Shown here one piece after another: positions 1 to 7,435 of a stretch of 12,295 nucleotides of DNA. The stretch comes from CAYYNP01 sp964472545 (lineage in GTDB: Bacteria; Planctomycetota; Planctomycetia; Pirellulales; Thermoguttaceae): the NCBI GenBank assembly GCA_964472545.1, contig CAYYNP010000294.1:1-12295 (forward strand), in the 5' to 3' direction. Each line of letters starts with the position of its first letter. Positions within the stretch are counted from its first letter, which is position 1. The notes beneath the pieces were generated by a model that did no database searches, was not told the origin of the DNA, and worked only from the letters and a program-made list of their open reading frames with translations. The translations under genes and the position numbers were made by a program.

Positions 1-83
<83 letters not shown>

Positions 84-108
84 CCACCGATCAGCTAGCT
101 CCAGACGA

Positions 109-990
109 CTAGCGCTCCGGCGGCAGCGCACACGCCTCCGACAGCTTGTCTCCGATCGTCAGCAGCCAGCGCTGCCCGTCCGATTCGAGGATCAAGTCGG
201 AATCGACGATTTCGGTGACCACGCCCGAGAAGTGGCCGACTTGCAGGTTTTCCGCCGTACGCCGCTTCACGGTTTCGCCGGTGGTGTGTACGGTAAACCA
301 TGCCACCGCCACGCCGTCCTCGTAGGTGACGCCCGTCAACTGGGTGGTCTCCGTCGCGTCGACGGCTCCGCCGGTGCGAAACAGGTTTCGCCGCACGATC
401 AACTCGTAGGCGGACGGGTCCTGGTAGACCAAACGGTCGGACGTGTCCGCGCAGAGCGTGTTTTCGTGTTTGGCGCCGGGCAGCGAGAGGGCTTCGATCG
501 ACAGCGTGAGTTGAAACTCGTCGGAACCGGCCACCGGAGCGATCACCAGCGAACGGATCTGATCGAGGTGGGCCGCGCGATAGAATTCCACCAGCAGCGA
601 GGTCAATTGCTCGAGCGTGCCGCGGCCCCGAACGGTGAACGCGTGCATCCTCAGTCCGCCGGGCCGCGAGACCGGCCGGTCCGAGTCGACGCTCGGCTTG
701 GCCAGCCCCACGTGGTCGACCAGCTCGAGCAGCCAGGCCTGATACAGCGACCGGGCAACCTCCACGTCCGACGGCAGCGAATGCGACCGCCAAACGTCCA
801 GCCGGACACGCGCCCGCCGGGCTTGTTCGAGAAACGTCTCTCGCTGGTCGATCCGCTTCTGCAGCGTGGCGGTTTCCGCGTGGATGCCGGCCAGCGGATC
901 CCACACCACGTTGCGCAGCAGCCAGTCGCCGCCGTAGAACAGCAGCAGCACGGCGAAAACTGCGGTCAGGATCTGTTTGCGGTACGGCAT
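109..990 (-). CDS. gspM: GspM-like T2SS platform protein with C-terminal GspC/PilP-like domain
   Basis: Last readable gene of the secretion operon (293 aa). Residues 1-6 are a short cytoplasmic tail and residues 7-25 one hydrophobic membrane helix. Residues 37-65 are a charged helix of coiled-coil type, and about 75-170 would be a periplasmic ferredoxin-like region. This is the GspM/PilO plan: a bitopic protein that partners GspL in the inner-membrane platform. The last 100 residues are extra. After YELIVRRNLF (195-204) comes a stretch ending in GVVTEIVDSDLILESDGQRW (256-275) and LLTIGDKL. That pattern (NLF, then a small beta domain with a 'V..I..D.VIL...G....L' ending) recalls the GspC homology region or PilP, which contacts the secretin. 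GspM is usually about 150-200 aa, so the length fits a fusion. ATG at 990 has no clear Shine-Dalgarno sequence. A palindromic element separates it from gspL. GspM assignment is moderate; the GspC-like domain is an inference. Confidence 0.68.
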   Translation of the reverse strand: MPYRKQILTAVFAVLLLFYGGDWLLRNVVWDPLAGIHAETATLQKRIDQRETFLEQARRARVRLDVWRSHSLPSDVEVARSLYQAWLLELVDHVGLAKPSVDSDRPVSRPGGLRMHAFTVRGRGTLEQLTSLLVEFYRAAHLDQIRSLVIAPVAGSDEFQLTLSIEALSLPGAKHENTLCADTSDRLVYQDPSAYELIVRRNLFRTGGAVDATETTQLTGVTYEDGVAVAWFTVHTTGETVKRRTAENLQVGHFSGVVTEIVDSDLILESDGQRWLLTIGDKLSEACALPPER

Positions 991-1052
991 CGGCGGCGGT
1001 ACGGCTATTCGGGTAAGGGACGCGTAGCGGTCGGTTGAAGAACGGCGAAACT

Positions 1053-1133
<81 letters not shown>

Positions 1134-1147
1134 GAATTCTCAAACTC

Positions 1148-2653
1148 CTACTCTTTCATTGGGCCGGTAGCGGTCGGTTCGGCGGAAGGCTCCGGGACAT
1201 ACTGGCTCTTGTCGCGTTTCGCGACGGCCATCCGCGCCGCGAACCGGCGGGCGTAGTCTTCGCCCTGCGAGCCTTGGTGTACGGATCGGCTATTCACGCG
1301 GTGGTACTCGTCGCGCAGATTGGTCTCGATCCGCAGCACAATCGACGAATCGCGCACCAATCCTTGAAAGGCGACGTCGCCGCCCCCGTCCGGTAGCGAC
1401 GTCATCGACATCTGCGTGAGCACGACGTCCTGTTGCGGGGGAAAGCGCACTGAAAGCTCACGCAACTCCTCCAGCCAATTCACGCCGCCGTCTTGCCAAT
1501 CGCGAATCGCCGCCATCAGGTCGCGCTGCTTCATCGCTGCGGATATGGGGCCTTCGTCGAGTTGTTTTAGCCGGACGGCTAGTTCGTCTCTGTCGGCACG
1601 AGCGGTGGCCAACGTGTCCCATGCGACGTAAGCCCCTGCCAGAACGGCCGCCAGGACGACGATTCCGGCCAGTCCCGCCACGCGTCGGCGGTCGAACGAT
1701 TTCGGTGGCTTTCTTGGATGGAGAAAATCGATGGCGTGTGCCCGGCCGCGGCTTTCGTCGAGCACCATCCCCAGCAGCGAAGCGAAACGTCCCGGACGCT
1801 CCGGCAGTTCGGCCCGGCCGGCGTCGACCGGTTCGAACGGGTCGAGGCGTTCGACCGGCAGTTGCAGCTCCCGGTGAATCCGCTCCGGAAGTCCCTCGGG
1901 TCCTTGCCGGCGGTCGAAGACGACGATCCGCTGAACCGGATCGTCGTGTAGTTGGTCCTGGGTGGCCACGGCGAGCGTGCGTGTGATTTCGGTCATCAGC
2001 CGCCGGTCGGCCGCCTCGGTTCCGACCCTCTCGGGCAGCCGGACGGTACGCGAAAGCACGGCTTTGCCCTGTCGGAAGACGGTCAAGTCAACCTCATCCC
2101 ACACCGGGGCGACCAGCAGACAAGGGCCTTCCGATGGCGAAGCGGCCCGGCGGAACAGGGAAGCGGCCGCATACGGCCGCAACGGCAACCGATCAGGTTT
2201 CAGACCCGCCGCCGCGCACGTGTCGCCGAACTGCTCCAATCGGGCCTGGGGCAAAAGGGCCACGGCCACGTCGCGGATCTGGTCCGGATCGTCGCTTTGC
2301 GGCACGAAATCCAGTACGGATTGGTCGAGCCCCGCGGGCGATTCGCGGAGGACTTCGTTGCTGACCAACTCGTGTAACTCGCCGTCGCGAGCCGGGGGCA
2401 GCGTGAAGTGCATCAGTTCCACGTCGCCGCGGTCGACGCCCACCAGCGTGACGCCGCGATGACCGCCCAACTTCGTCAGCACTTTTGCGAGCGTAGCTCC
2501 CGGCTCCGCGGCCGACGGCTCATCGGCCTCTGCGTCGGCGTCCGGAATTGGCTCGGCGTGGACCGCCCGCAGGCGAACGTTTCCACGCCGGCAATCTGCC
2601 AGGACGCATCGCACCTCGTATCGATCCCACTGCACGGCCAGCAGTCGTTTCAT
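1148..2653 (-). CDS. gspL: GspL-like T2SS inner-membrane platform protein
   Basis: Bitopic platform protein (501 aa) that should link the GspE ATPase to the periplasmic pseudopilus machinery. Residues 1 to about 310 have the style of the actin-like PilM/GspL cytoplasmic fold, starting MKRLLAVQWDRYEV, with alternating hydrophobic strands such as GVTLVGVDRGDVEL (67-80) and QRIVVFDRRQ (241-250). IDFLHPRKPPK (308-318) is the typical juxtamembrane junction. Residues 325-346 are the single membrane helix. Residues 348-365 look like a short coiled coil, and 385-480 a PilN/GspL-type periplasmic ferredoxin-like domain. The start is ATG at 2653. Reading further upstream runs into a poly-proline artefact made by the poly-G run and N gap, so I reject the longer form. 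It lies between gspK and the gspM-like gene, as in canonical gsp operons. The sequence is divergent, and the name rests on architecture plus position. Confidence 0.8.
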   Translation of the reverse strand: MKRLLAVQWDRYEVRCVLADCRRGNVRLRAVHAEPIPDADAEADEPSAAEPGATLAKVLTKLGGHRGVTLVGVDRGDVELMHFTLPPARDGELHELVSNEVLRESPAGLDQSVLDFVPQSDDPDQIRDVAVALLPQARLEQFGDTCAAAGLKPDRLPLRPYAAASLFRRAASPSEGPCLLVAPVWDEVDLTVFRQGKAVLSRTVRLPERVGTEAADRRLMTEITRTLAVATQDQLHDDPVQRIVVFDRRQGPEGLPERIHRELQLPVERLDPFEPVDAGRAELPERPGRFASLLGMVLDESRGRAHAIDFLHPRKPPKSFDRRRVAGLAGIVVLAAVLAGAYVAWDTLATARADRDELAVRLKQLDEGPISAAMKQRDLMAAIRDWQDGGVNWLEELRELSVRFPPQQDVVLTQMSMTSLPDGGGDVAFQGLVRDSSIVLRIETNLRDEYHRVNSRSVHQGSQGEDYARRFAARMAVAKRDKSQYVPEPSAEPTATGPMKE

Positions 2654-2683
2654 GGCGGGATGTTCTCGTGCCAACTGACTTGT

Positions 2684-2825
<142 letters not shown>

Positions 2826-2868
2826 CAATCTCACTGTCACTGGCTACTAGCCACCGAACCGTCCAGGC

Positions 2869-4560
2869 TTAGTTCCCAACGGCGCCCAGCGCCGACAAAG
2901 CGTAGCCGTGGCCCAGCAGCCGAAGGTCCTTCCAGTATACTCGCCGCGGAGGCGCGCCGGTAGCATCCAGGATCAGCTCCGCACGGGCAGCCGATTCCTC
3001 GGCGTCGAAGTAGCTCACGATCTGTGCCCGAAACACGTCGCCGCCGCAAGTCAAACTCGGCATCAACCGCTTCATCGTCGGCAAGTCGACCAGCCCCTCG
3101 GTCAACAGCCACGTGGGGTAACGCCGGCTCGGATCGCGCGTGGCGCCGGGCGTATCGCGCCGGGAGAGGATCCGCTCGGCGGTCGAGGCGTCCAACTCCG
3201 GCACGGCCCGCAACACGGCCCGCGGCGCCCGGTTGACGTTGACTCGTCCGTAGATCACGTCCGCCGTGTCGACGGTCGTTTCGTCGAGCAGACTCGGCAG
3301 GTACTCTTGCATGGCCCGCAGATCGTACACGAAAGGCCCCGCCAAGATTTCGTACGCCGGCTCATCTTCCTCGGGCCCGTCCTCTTCGGGCTCGTCCTCT
3401 TCGGGCACGTCTTCATCGCGAGGCCGAGCCGGCTCGCGGTCTGCGGCAACGGGGAGTTGCACCTGTGCCCCGATCAGATCCAGCACCGAAGTCAGCCGAT
3501 AGTTGCCGGGGATGCCGAAGTCGAGCTCGTGGCGATCGAGCGTCCGTGGATCGACGGCCGGCCGAGGTCTCTGTTGCGAGAATTCTGGCGGCGGCGAAGT
3601 CATCTCATCGAACGGGCCGTACTGGCGATACAGAACGATGAATCGGGCCCAGCGCTCGTCAAACACCTCGGCCAGGCGGCCGTACAAGCGCGCCAGGTCC
3701 GAATCGTTCAGGTCGATCCGCGCGGTGCCCCGGGGCGTGCGGTTGCGCTCTGCGCTGTGCACCGTGATCAGCGACGCCCACGTCAGTTGGGAGCCCGGCC
3801 GATAGCCGCCGGCCCGACGCTGGGCGTCGACGGTCTCGTCCAGGTCGACGTGGTGATTGAAATCCGCATCGCCGCCGAACATCAGGTCGCGTGTAACGCC
3901 GCGGACCAGCAGCAGCTCTTCGAGCGACGCGGGCACCGAGTTCCGCGGACCGTACGGCAGGTTCAAGCCGGCGTAATAGTCCTCCTCGGCCCCAAATTGC
4001 CGGCGGACAGTATCGCCGTCGATCCAGTCGAGGATCGAATCGGCCGTCGATTCGGACATGCCGGGCAGGCTCATCAGGGCTTCGCGCCCGGCACCGGGCT
4101 GCTCGTAGTCCCAATGAAGCACCATGGCCAGATTCAACCGTGCCGATTCGTTCGCCGCCCCGAATCGCATGCCCACGATCTGGTCGTTGCGGAGCACCGG
4201 CGCGACAACGCTCACCCGGCCGCGGCGCTGCGACTGCGGATCCTCGAAGACGATCTGCCCACGGAACAACCCGGGATTGTCGAAGGTCCCGCCGCCGGCC
4301 TCCCGGTCTGCGGCCGATTGCTGCAAGAAGGCCCCCAGCAGTTCCTCGCCCGAGCCGACCATGGCGTGAAGCAACAACTCGTCGCCCTGCACGCGGACGG
4401 CTTTGTGTTCGGTCGACATCATCGAAACGAACCCCAGGCCGGCCAGAGCGATCATCGTCACGGCGATCAGCACCACGATCAGCACCATCCCGTGGCGGGC
4501 GCGTCGCGGGAACGTGGCGTGGCGGCGAGTGTGGCGGCGATAGGGGCAGCGTTCGGTCAC
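2869..4560 (-). CDS. gspK: GspK, T2SS minor pseudopilin (enlarged)
   Basis: Tip minor pseudopilin (563 aa from GTG at 4560). The prepilin signal is basic, and cleavage is expected after Gly24 (ARHG/MVLIVVLIAV). The mature +5 residue is not Glu, as is usual for GspK. The membrane helix is 25-46. LPGMSESTADSILDWIDGD (165-183), then EDYYAGLNLPYGPRNS (193-208) and a second helix-hairpin-helix-like stretch NVNRAPRAVLRAVPELDAST (441-460) are GspK hallmarks. DADFNHHVDLDE (231-242) fits an EF-hand loop (D1, D3, N5, D9, E12), matching calcium binding known in the family. Residues 382-401 are an acidic Glu/Asp/Pro repeat. The family is usually about 300-350 aa. I chose GTG because it overlaps the gspJ stop as GTGA and follows a weak purine-rich site (AAGAGAAGAA). 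ATG at 4578 is the alternative. Confidence 0.9.
   Translation of the reverse strand: MTERCPYRRHTRRHATFPRRARHGMVLIVVLIAVTMIALAGLGFVSMMSTEHKAVRVQGDELLLHAMVGSGEELLGAFLQQSAADREAGGGTFDNPGLFRGQIVFEDPQSQRRGRVSVVAPVLRNDQIVGMRFGAANESARLNLAMVLHWDYEQPGAGREALMSLPGMSESTADSILDWIDGDTVRRQFGAEEDYYAGLNLPYGPRNSVPASLEELLLVRGVTRDLMFGGDADFNHHVDLDETVDAQRRAGGYRPGSQLTWASLITVHSAERNRTPRGTARIDLNDSDLARLYGRLAEVFDERWARFIVLYRQYGPFDEMTSPPPEFSQQRPRPAVDPRTLDRHELDFGIPGNYRLTSVLDLIGAQVQLPVAADREPARPRDEDVPEEDEPEEDGPEEDEPAYEILAGPFVYDLRAMQEYLPSLLDETTVDTADVIYGRVNVNRAPRAVLRAVPELDASTAERILSRRDTPGATRDPSRRYPTWLLTEGLVDLPTMKRLMPSLTCGGDVFRAQIVSYFDAEESAARAELILDATGAPPRRVYWKDLRLLGHGYALSALGAVGN
3361..3420 (-). repeat. 15-bp tandem repeat coding the acidic linker of GspK
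   Basis: Four adjacent 15-base units at 3361-3375, 3376-3390, 3391-3405 and 3406-3420. The middle two differ at only one base (cccgtcctcttcggg and ctcgtcctcttcggg); the outer two are more diverged. The period is a multiple of three, so copy-number change keeps the reading frame. They encode the PEEDE/PEEDG-type acidic linker of GspK and could vary between strains. Confidence 0.7.
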
Positions 4561-5669
4561 GGTTCTTCTCTTATCCATTGGTCGGCGGGGATCGCGGTCG
4601 ACGCGTCGGGACGATCTGGCCGTCTGCCCACGCTCAAACGGGGTGCGACGAGTGGCGTCGGCAACCGAGGGGAGGGCTCGCTTGCCACCGGCTGCCAAGG
4701 TTGCGACGGGGCGTACTGCCGCGAGCCGGGCAGATCGATCACCAACCGATGAACCGGCAGATGCGCCGTATCGGATTGCGATGTGGTCGCGTCGACGGCA
4801 TCGAGACCCTCCGCATCGAGTTCGGTCTGCTCCGGCTGCGGGGCCACGTCGACGACAGCATCCGGCTCCTCAAACGGCTTCACCTGTAGCGTGACTTCCA
4901 CGGCCACCGGCAACGAGCCACGCTGCAAACTGTCCCACGTATCGCTCCAGCCGCTTCCGTCGAAGTAACGGAATTCGAGCCGAACGACCTCGGGCATCCG
5001 CAGCACGGAGTCGTCCTCTGCCGAAAACGCCGTGTCCGACGTTGGCTCGCCGTCGAACGAAGCGGCGTTGTCGTTCCCATAGGGCGTCTCGAAATCGAGT
5101 TCGAGCCGCGTCAGGCCCGGTTGGTTTGAGGCCTCTTGGTTCGATCCCGTAGGGCCGGCTTCCGGCGGCAAGGCCAAGTCGGCCGAATCAACGCCCGCGT
5201 CCTCGGCGACGAACGTGTAGTAGATCGTCCGCAACTCCGGCACCTGCAACGCCCCCTGGCCGGCGGTGGTGACGTCCGCGTCCAGCCGTAGGCCGTCTTC
5301 GGCCGGAACGACCGCGAGCACGTCGATCTGTAGCGTGTCGCGCGTGCCCAACAGACCGAAGCGCCGCACGAACGCGACGTCACCGGATAGCACGGCCCAA
5401 TCGTCGCTCGGGCGATCGCCCGGTCCGTCTTCGATCGCGGCGTGCAGGTCCTCGGCAAGTTGTTGAAGAATCGCGCGGGCGGATTGCGCTTGCGACACCT
5501 GGGCCTGGCCCTTCTCAAAGAGCCCCGAGTAGACGCCGAACAGCCCCCACAAGACGGCCAGCAACGTCGCCGTAAGCACCGTGGTGATCAAGATCTCGAT
5601 CAACGTGAAACCGCCGCGGCCGCTTGTGCGGCACACGTCAACTCGCGGTTGTCCGGCGATCGCGTTCAC
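4557..5669 (-). CDS. gspJ: GspJ, T2SS minor pseudopilin (long C-terminus)
   Basis: Minor pseudopilin (370 aa from GTG) expected in the GspH-I-J-K tip of the periplasmic pseudopilus. The type III signal SGRGG/FTLIEILITTVLTATLLAVL has cleavage after Gly20, Phe+1 and Glu25 at +5, and is followed by the membrane helix. RLEFRYFDGSGWSDTWDS (230-247) with LPVAVEVTLQV (253-263) is the typical GspJ C-terminal core. About 107 residues follow it, rich in Pro, Asp, Gln and Ser, including HRLVIDLPG (307-315). Typical GspJ proteins are about 200 aa. The GTG at 5669 overlaps the gspI stop as GTGA and lies seven bases after a strong GAGGAGG. The ATG at 5693 has no ribosome site, so GTG is preferred. The gene is probably translated by coupling with gspI, and its own stop is overlapped by gspK. 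Confidence 0.92.
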   Translation of the reverse strand: MNAIAGQPRVDVCRTSGRGGFTLIEILITTVLTATLLAVLWGLFGVYSGLFEKGQAQVSQAQSARAILQQLAEDLHAAIEDGPGDRPSDDWAVLSGDVAFVRRFGLLGTRDTLQIDVLAVVPAEDGLRLDADVTTAGQGALQVPELRTIYYTFVAEDAGVDSADLALPPEAGPTGSNQEASNQPGLTRLELDFETPYGNDNAASFDGEPTSDTAFSAEDDSVLRMPEVVRLEFRYFDGSGWSDTWDSLQRGSLPVAVEVTLQVKPFEEPDAVVDVAPQPEQTELDAEGLDAVDATTSQSDTAHLPVHRLVIDLPGSRQYAPSQPWQPVASEPSPRLPTPLVAPRLSVGRRPDRPDASTAIPADQWIREEP

Positions 5670-6130
5670 GGCAGGTCCTCCTCGAAAGGCCATGCGAGCA
5701 GATCGTCCGGCAGCGAGCCGGTCGCGTCTGAAGCGCCCGGGTCGCGAATCCAGCGGGTCAGCGTGAACTGTCTCCCGGGGCGGTCGCTGGGGCGATCGTC
5801 GGACACGTCTTGCGCCACGGTCACGTGCAACGCAGCCAAACCGGACGGCAGGCCGTCGCGGACCAGCGGTTCGATCTCGACCGAGTAGATCCAGCCGGCG
5901 GGGGTCTCCAGCGGGGCGTCTTGGACCGCGTTGGCCGGCGTCGCCGAAACGAGGATCTCGTTGAGTTTCGTTTGGGCGGCGAGCTGCGCAGCGGCCAATT
6001 CTTCGGCCGCGTTGGCGTGGTCCCGACCCACACCGGCCAGTTCGGCCAACACGATGGCGCTGGCCAGCAGGATCCCAACGGCCATCACGACCTCCATCAG
6101 CGAAAACGCGGCGCGGTGGGGGCGTTTCAT
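5666..6130 (-). CDS. gspI: GspI, T2SS minor pseudopilin
   Basis: Minor pseudopilin (154 aa), core partner of GspJ and GspK at the pseudopilus tip. N-terminus MKRPHRAA/FSLMEVVMAVGILLASAIVLAE: a basic leader, Phe+1, Glu13 at +5, then a membrane helix. The residue before the predicted cleavage site is Ala8, not the usual Gly. A GspI-like body follows, with QLAAQTKLNEILVSATP (49-65) and the strand WIYSVEIEPLV (80-90). Length is slightly above the family's usual 120-130 aa because of an acidic C-terminal tail. ATG at 6130 overlaps the gspH stop as ATGA. GGAGGAGG about ten bases upstream makes this start firm, although the frame stays open for 54 more codons. The last four bases overlap gspJ, so gspH, gspI and gspJ are probably translationally coupled. 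Confidence 0.9.
   Translation of the reverse strand: MKRPHRAAFSLMEVVMAVGILLASAIVLAELAGVGRDHANAAEELAAAQLAAQTKLNEILVSATPANAVQDAPLETPAGWIYSVEIEPLVRDGLPSGLAALHVTVAQDVSDDRPSDRPGRQFTLTRWIRDPGASDATGSLPDDLLAWPFEEDLP
5677..5683 (-). promoter_or_regulatory. Ribosome binding site that sets the gspJ start
   Basis: The minus strand reads GAGGAGG, then seven bases (ACCTGCC), then GTG at 5669. It lies inside the gspI coding end. It decides in favour of the GTG start over the upstream in-frame ATG at 5693, which has no purine-rich site. Confidence 0.8.
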
Positions 6131-6744
6131 TGCAGCGGCTCCTCCTCCCGGACGATCCCGATCCGGCCGATGCGGACTTCGCCGGTCAGGCCGCGCAACG
6201 ACACGTCGACGAACCGGCCGCCGTCGCCCGTCAGGCGGATCTGCGCCCGAGAGGTCCGGCCGTTGGGATAGAAGACGATCGGGGCGGCCCATTCGGTGGA
6301 ATCGAAATCGAACAGGAGCATTGCGTCTGCCGCCGACGTATCGGCCGGCTGTTCGCCAGCGAAGTGGATGCCCGGGGGTAACTCGAACGTCTCGGGGGCA
6401 TCCTGTGCAAGTTGCGATGTGATCGGGGGCGAAACGGCCGTTACACCGCCGAGAAACGGCAAACCGAGTTCACCGGCAGGCGGCCGCATTGCGACAACCT
6501 CGGAGCGTTGGCCCCCCGGCTGGTAGCGGAACTCCTGCGGCTGCCCCGATTCGACGGCCTCCAGCCGCGCCCGGGTCAACTCGCCGGCGAGTTGCTTGGC
6601 CGCGGCGTCCAGTTCGCTCTTGCCAAGCCAGCGCGATACGGCCGGCAAGGCCAACGCGACCAGCATCGCCAGGATGGCCACGACGATCAGCATCTCCAGC
6701 AGCGTGTAGCCGCGGACGCGCGTCGGTGGAGCGTAACCGGCCAT
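6127..6744 (-). CDS. gspH: GspH, T2SS minor pseudopilin
   Basis: Minor pseudopilin (205 aa). Prepilin signal MAGYAPPTRVRG/YTLLEMLIVVAILAMLVALALP has cleavage after Gly12, Tyr at +1, Glu17 at +5 and a membrane helix to about residue 35. AAAKQLAGELTRARLEAVES (47-66) matches the GspH/FimT helix in which short side chains pack against the pilus. A beta-rich C-terminal domain follows, with PIVFYPNGRTSRAQIRL (about 172-188) resembling the FimT/GspH 'F.p.G..s...i.l' signature. GspH joins the main GspG shaft to the I-J-K tip. ATG at 6744 has no clear Shine-Dalgarno sequence. It lies 116 bases after gspG, with palindromic element B between them, so gspH begins a new coupled block (H-I-J-K). Confidence 0.9.
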   Translation of the reverse strand: MAGYAPPTRVRGYTLLEMLIVVAILAMLVALALPAVSRWLGKSELDAAAKQLAGELTRARLEAVESGQPQEFRYQPGGQRSEVVAMRPPAGELGLPFLGGVTAVSPPITSQLAQDAPETFELPPGIHFAGEQPADTSAADAMLLFDFDSTEWAAPIVFYPNGRTSRAQIRLTGDGGRFVDVSLRGLTGEVRIGRIGIVREEEPLQ

Positions 6745-6766
6745 GATGCGACAATCGGGAGAAGTT

Positions 6767-6837
6767 GGGTGCCATACCCACGCTCGCCGTGGGCATGCTT
6801 GCCGTCTCGCTGCGCTCGCTTGGCAAGCATGGCACCC
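6767..6837. repeat. Palindromic intergenic element B (compound hairpins)
   Basis: A 71-base element with outer ends GGGTGCCAT (6767-6775) and ATGGCACCC (6829-6837). Inside are hairpin 1, CCCACG/CGTGGG (6777-6782, 6788-6793), and hairpin 2, CATGCTTGCC/GGCAAGCATG (6794-6803, 6822-6831). The loop of hairpin 2 holds CTCGCTGCGCTCG (6806-6818), also found in element C. The outer ends match element A. It lies between gspG and gspH, directly 3' of the major pseudopilin gene, where hairpins could protect the gspG transcript or reduce read-through. No T-run follows it on the minus strand. Confidence 0.8.
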
Positions 6838-6860
6838 GTCAGCTTACACGTTTGAAGCGG

Positions 6861-7391
6861 CTAAAACTCCGGTTCCGGCTCCGGCTCGAAGTCGTCTCCG
6901 AAGTAGTCTCTCGCCTCATCCCCTTCGCCTTCGACGCCGTCGGCCTTCCAGTTGCAGATGTCGTCGTCGGCGCCTCCGGAATCGGTGCCGTCCGGTCCGT
7001 TCGACCAGATATTGGGGAACTTCCTTTGTGAAGTCTCCGGTTCGTAGGCGTAGTTGTAGTCGTTGCCCCAAGGGTCCTTGGGCAGTTCGTCGATATACGG
7101 ACCGTCCCAGTTTCCCACTGTCGTGCCCTCTTCGCCGGTCGGTTCGACGACCAACACGGCAAGCCCCTCTTCCGTGCTGGGAAAGCGTTTCATGTCGAAG
7201 GCGTACTTTTCCAGCGCCCCCTTGAAGCTGCCGATCTGGACCTTGGTGAGATTGATGTCGGCCTTGTTCTGGGTGCCCAGGATTCGCGGGGTGACCAGCG
7301 CCACCAACAACACCAGGATGCCCAGCACGACCAGCAGTTCAATCAGCGTGAAGCCGCGTGGGGCTCGCCGGCGATTTGTGGAACGTTTCAT
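6861..7391 (-). CDS. gspG: GspG, T2SS major pseudopilin
   Basis: Major pseudopilin (176 aa), the main shaft subunit of the pseudopilus. The signal MKRSTNRRRAPRG/FTLIELLVVLGILVLLVALV has cleavage after Gly13, Phe+1, Glu18 at +5 and a membrane helix to about residue 33. Then come the GspG hallmarks TPRILG (34-39), DGPYIDELPKDPWGNDYNY (96-114) and NGPDGTDSGGADDDICNW (131-148), the C-terminal acidic loop region associated with calcium in this family. About 28 more residues form a Glu/Asp-rich tail ending in a short EPEPEPEF. The family is commonly 140-150 aa, so the tail is extra. ATG at 7391 follows AGGAG by nine bases, a strong site matching the high output expected for a major subunit. It is 44 bases after gspF and followed by palindromic element B. 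Confidence 0.96.
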   Translation of the reverse strand: MKRSTNRRRAPRGFTLIELLVVLGILVLLVALVTPRILGTQNKADINLTKVQIGSFKGALEKYAFDMKRFPSTEEGLAVLVVEPTGEEGTTVGNWDGPYIDELPKDPWGNDYNYAYEPETSQRKFPNIWSNGPDGTDSGGADDDICNWKADGVEGEGDEARDYFGDDFEPEPEPEF

Positions 7392-7400
7392 TTGCAGGTT

Positions 7401-7406
7401 CTCCTA
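7401..7406 (-). promoter_or_regulatory. Ribosome binding site of gspG
   Basis: The minus strand reads TAGGAG, nine bases before the gspG ATG at 7391, inside the 44-base gspF/gspG gap. It is one of the clearest Shine-Dalgarno sites in the operon; gspE, gspH, gspL and the gspM-like gene have none that I can see. Confidence 0.7.
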
Positions 7407-7435
7407 TAAAGCGGAAATTGTGTGCGACGGGATCG

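Noticed and set aside
3361..3420. Tandem 15-base units as a CRISPR-like array
   Set aside because: No spacers between the units. They are in-frame codons of the GspK acidic linker.
2908..4752. Long plus-strand open frame (about 614 codons) opposite gspK
   Set aside because: A mirror of the strongly supported gspK and gspJ genes in GC-rich DNA. The translation is His/Gln/Arg-rich without domains.
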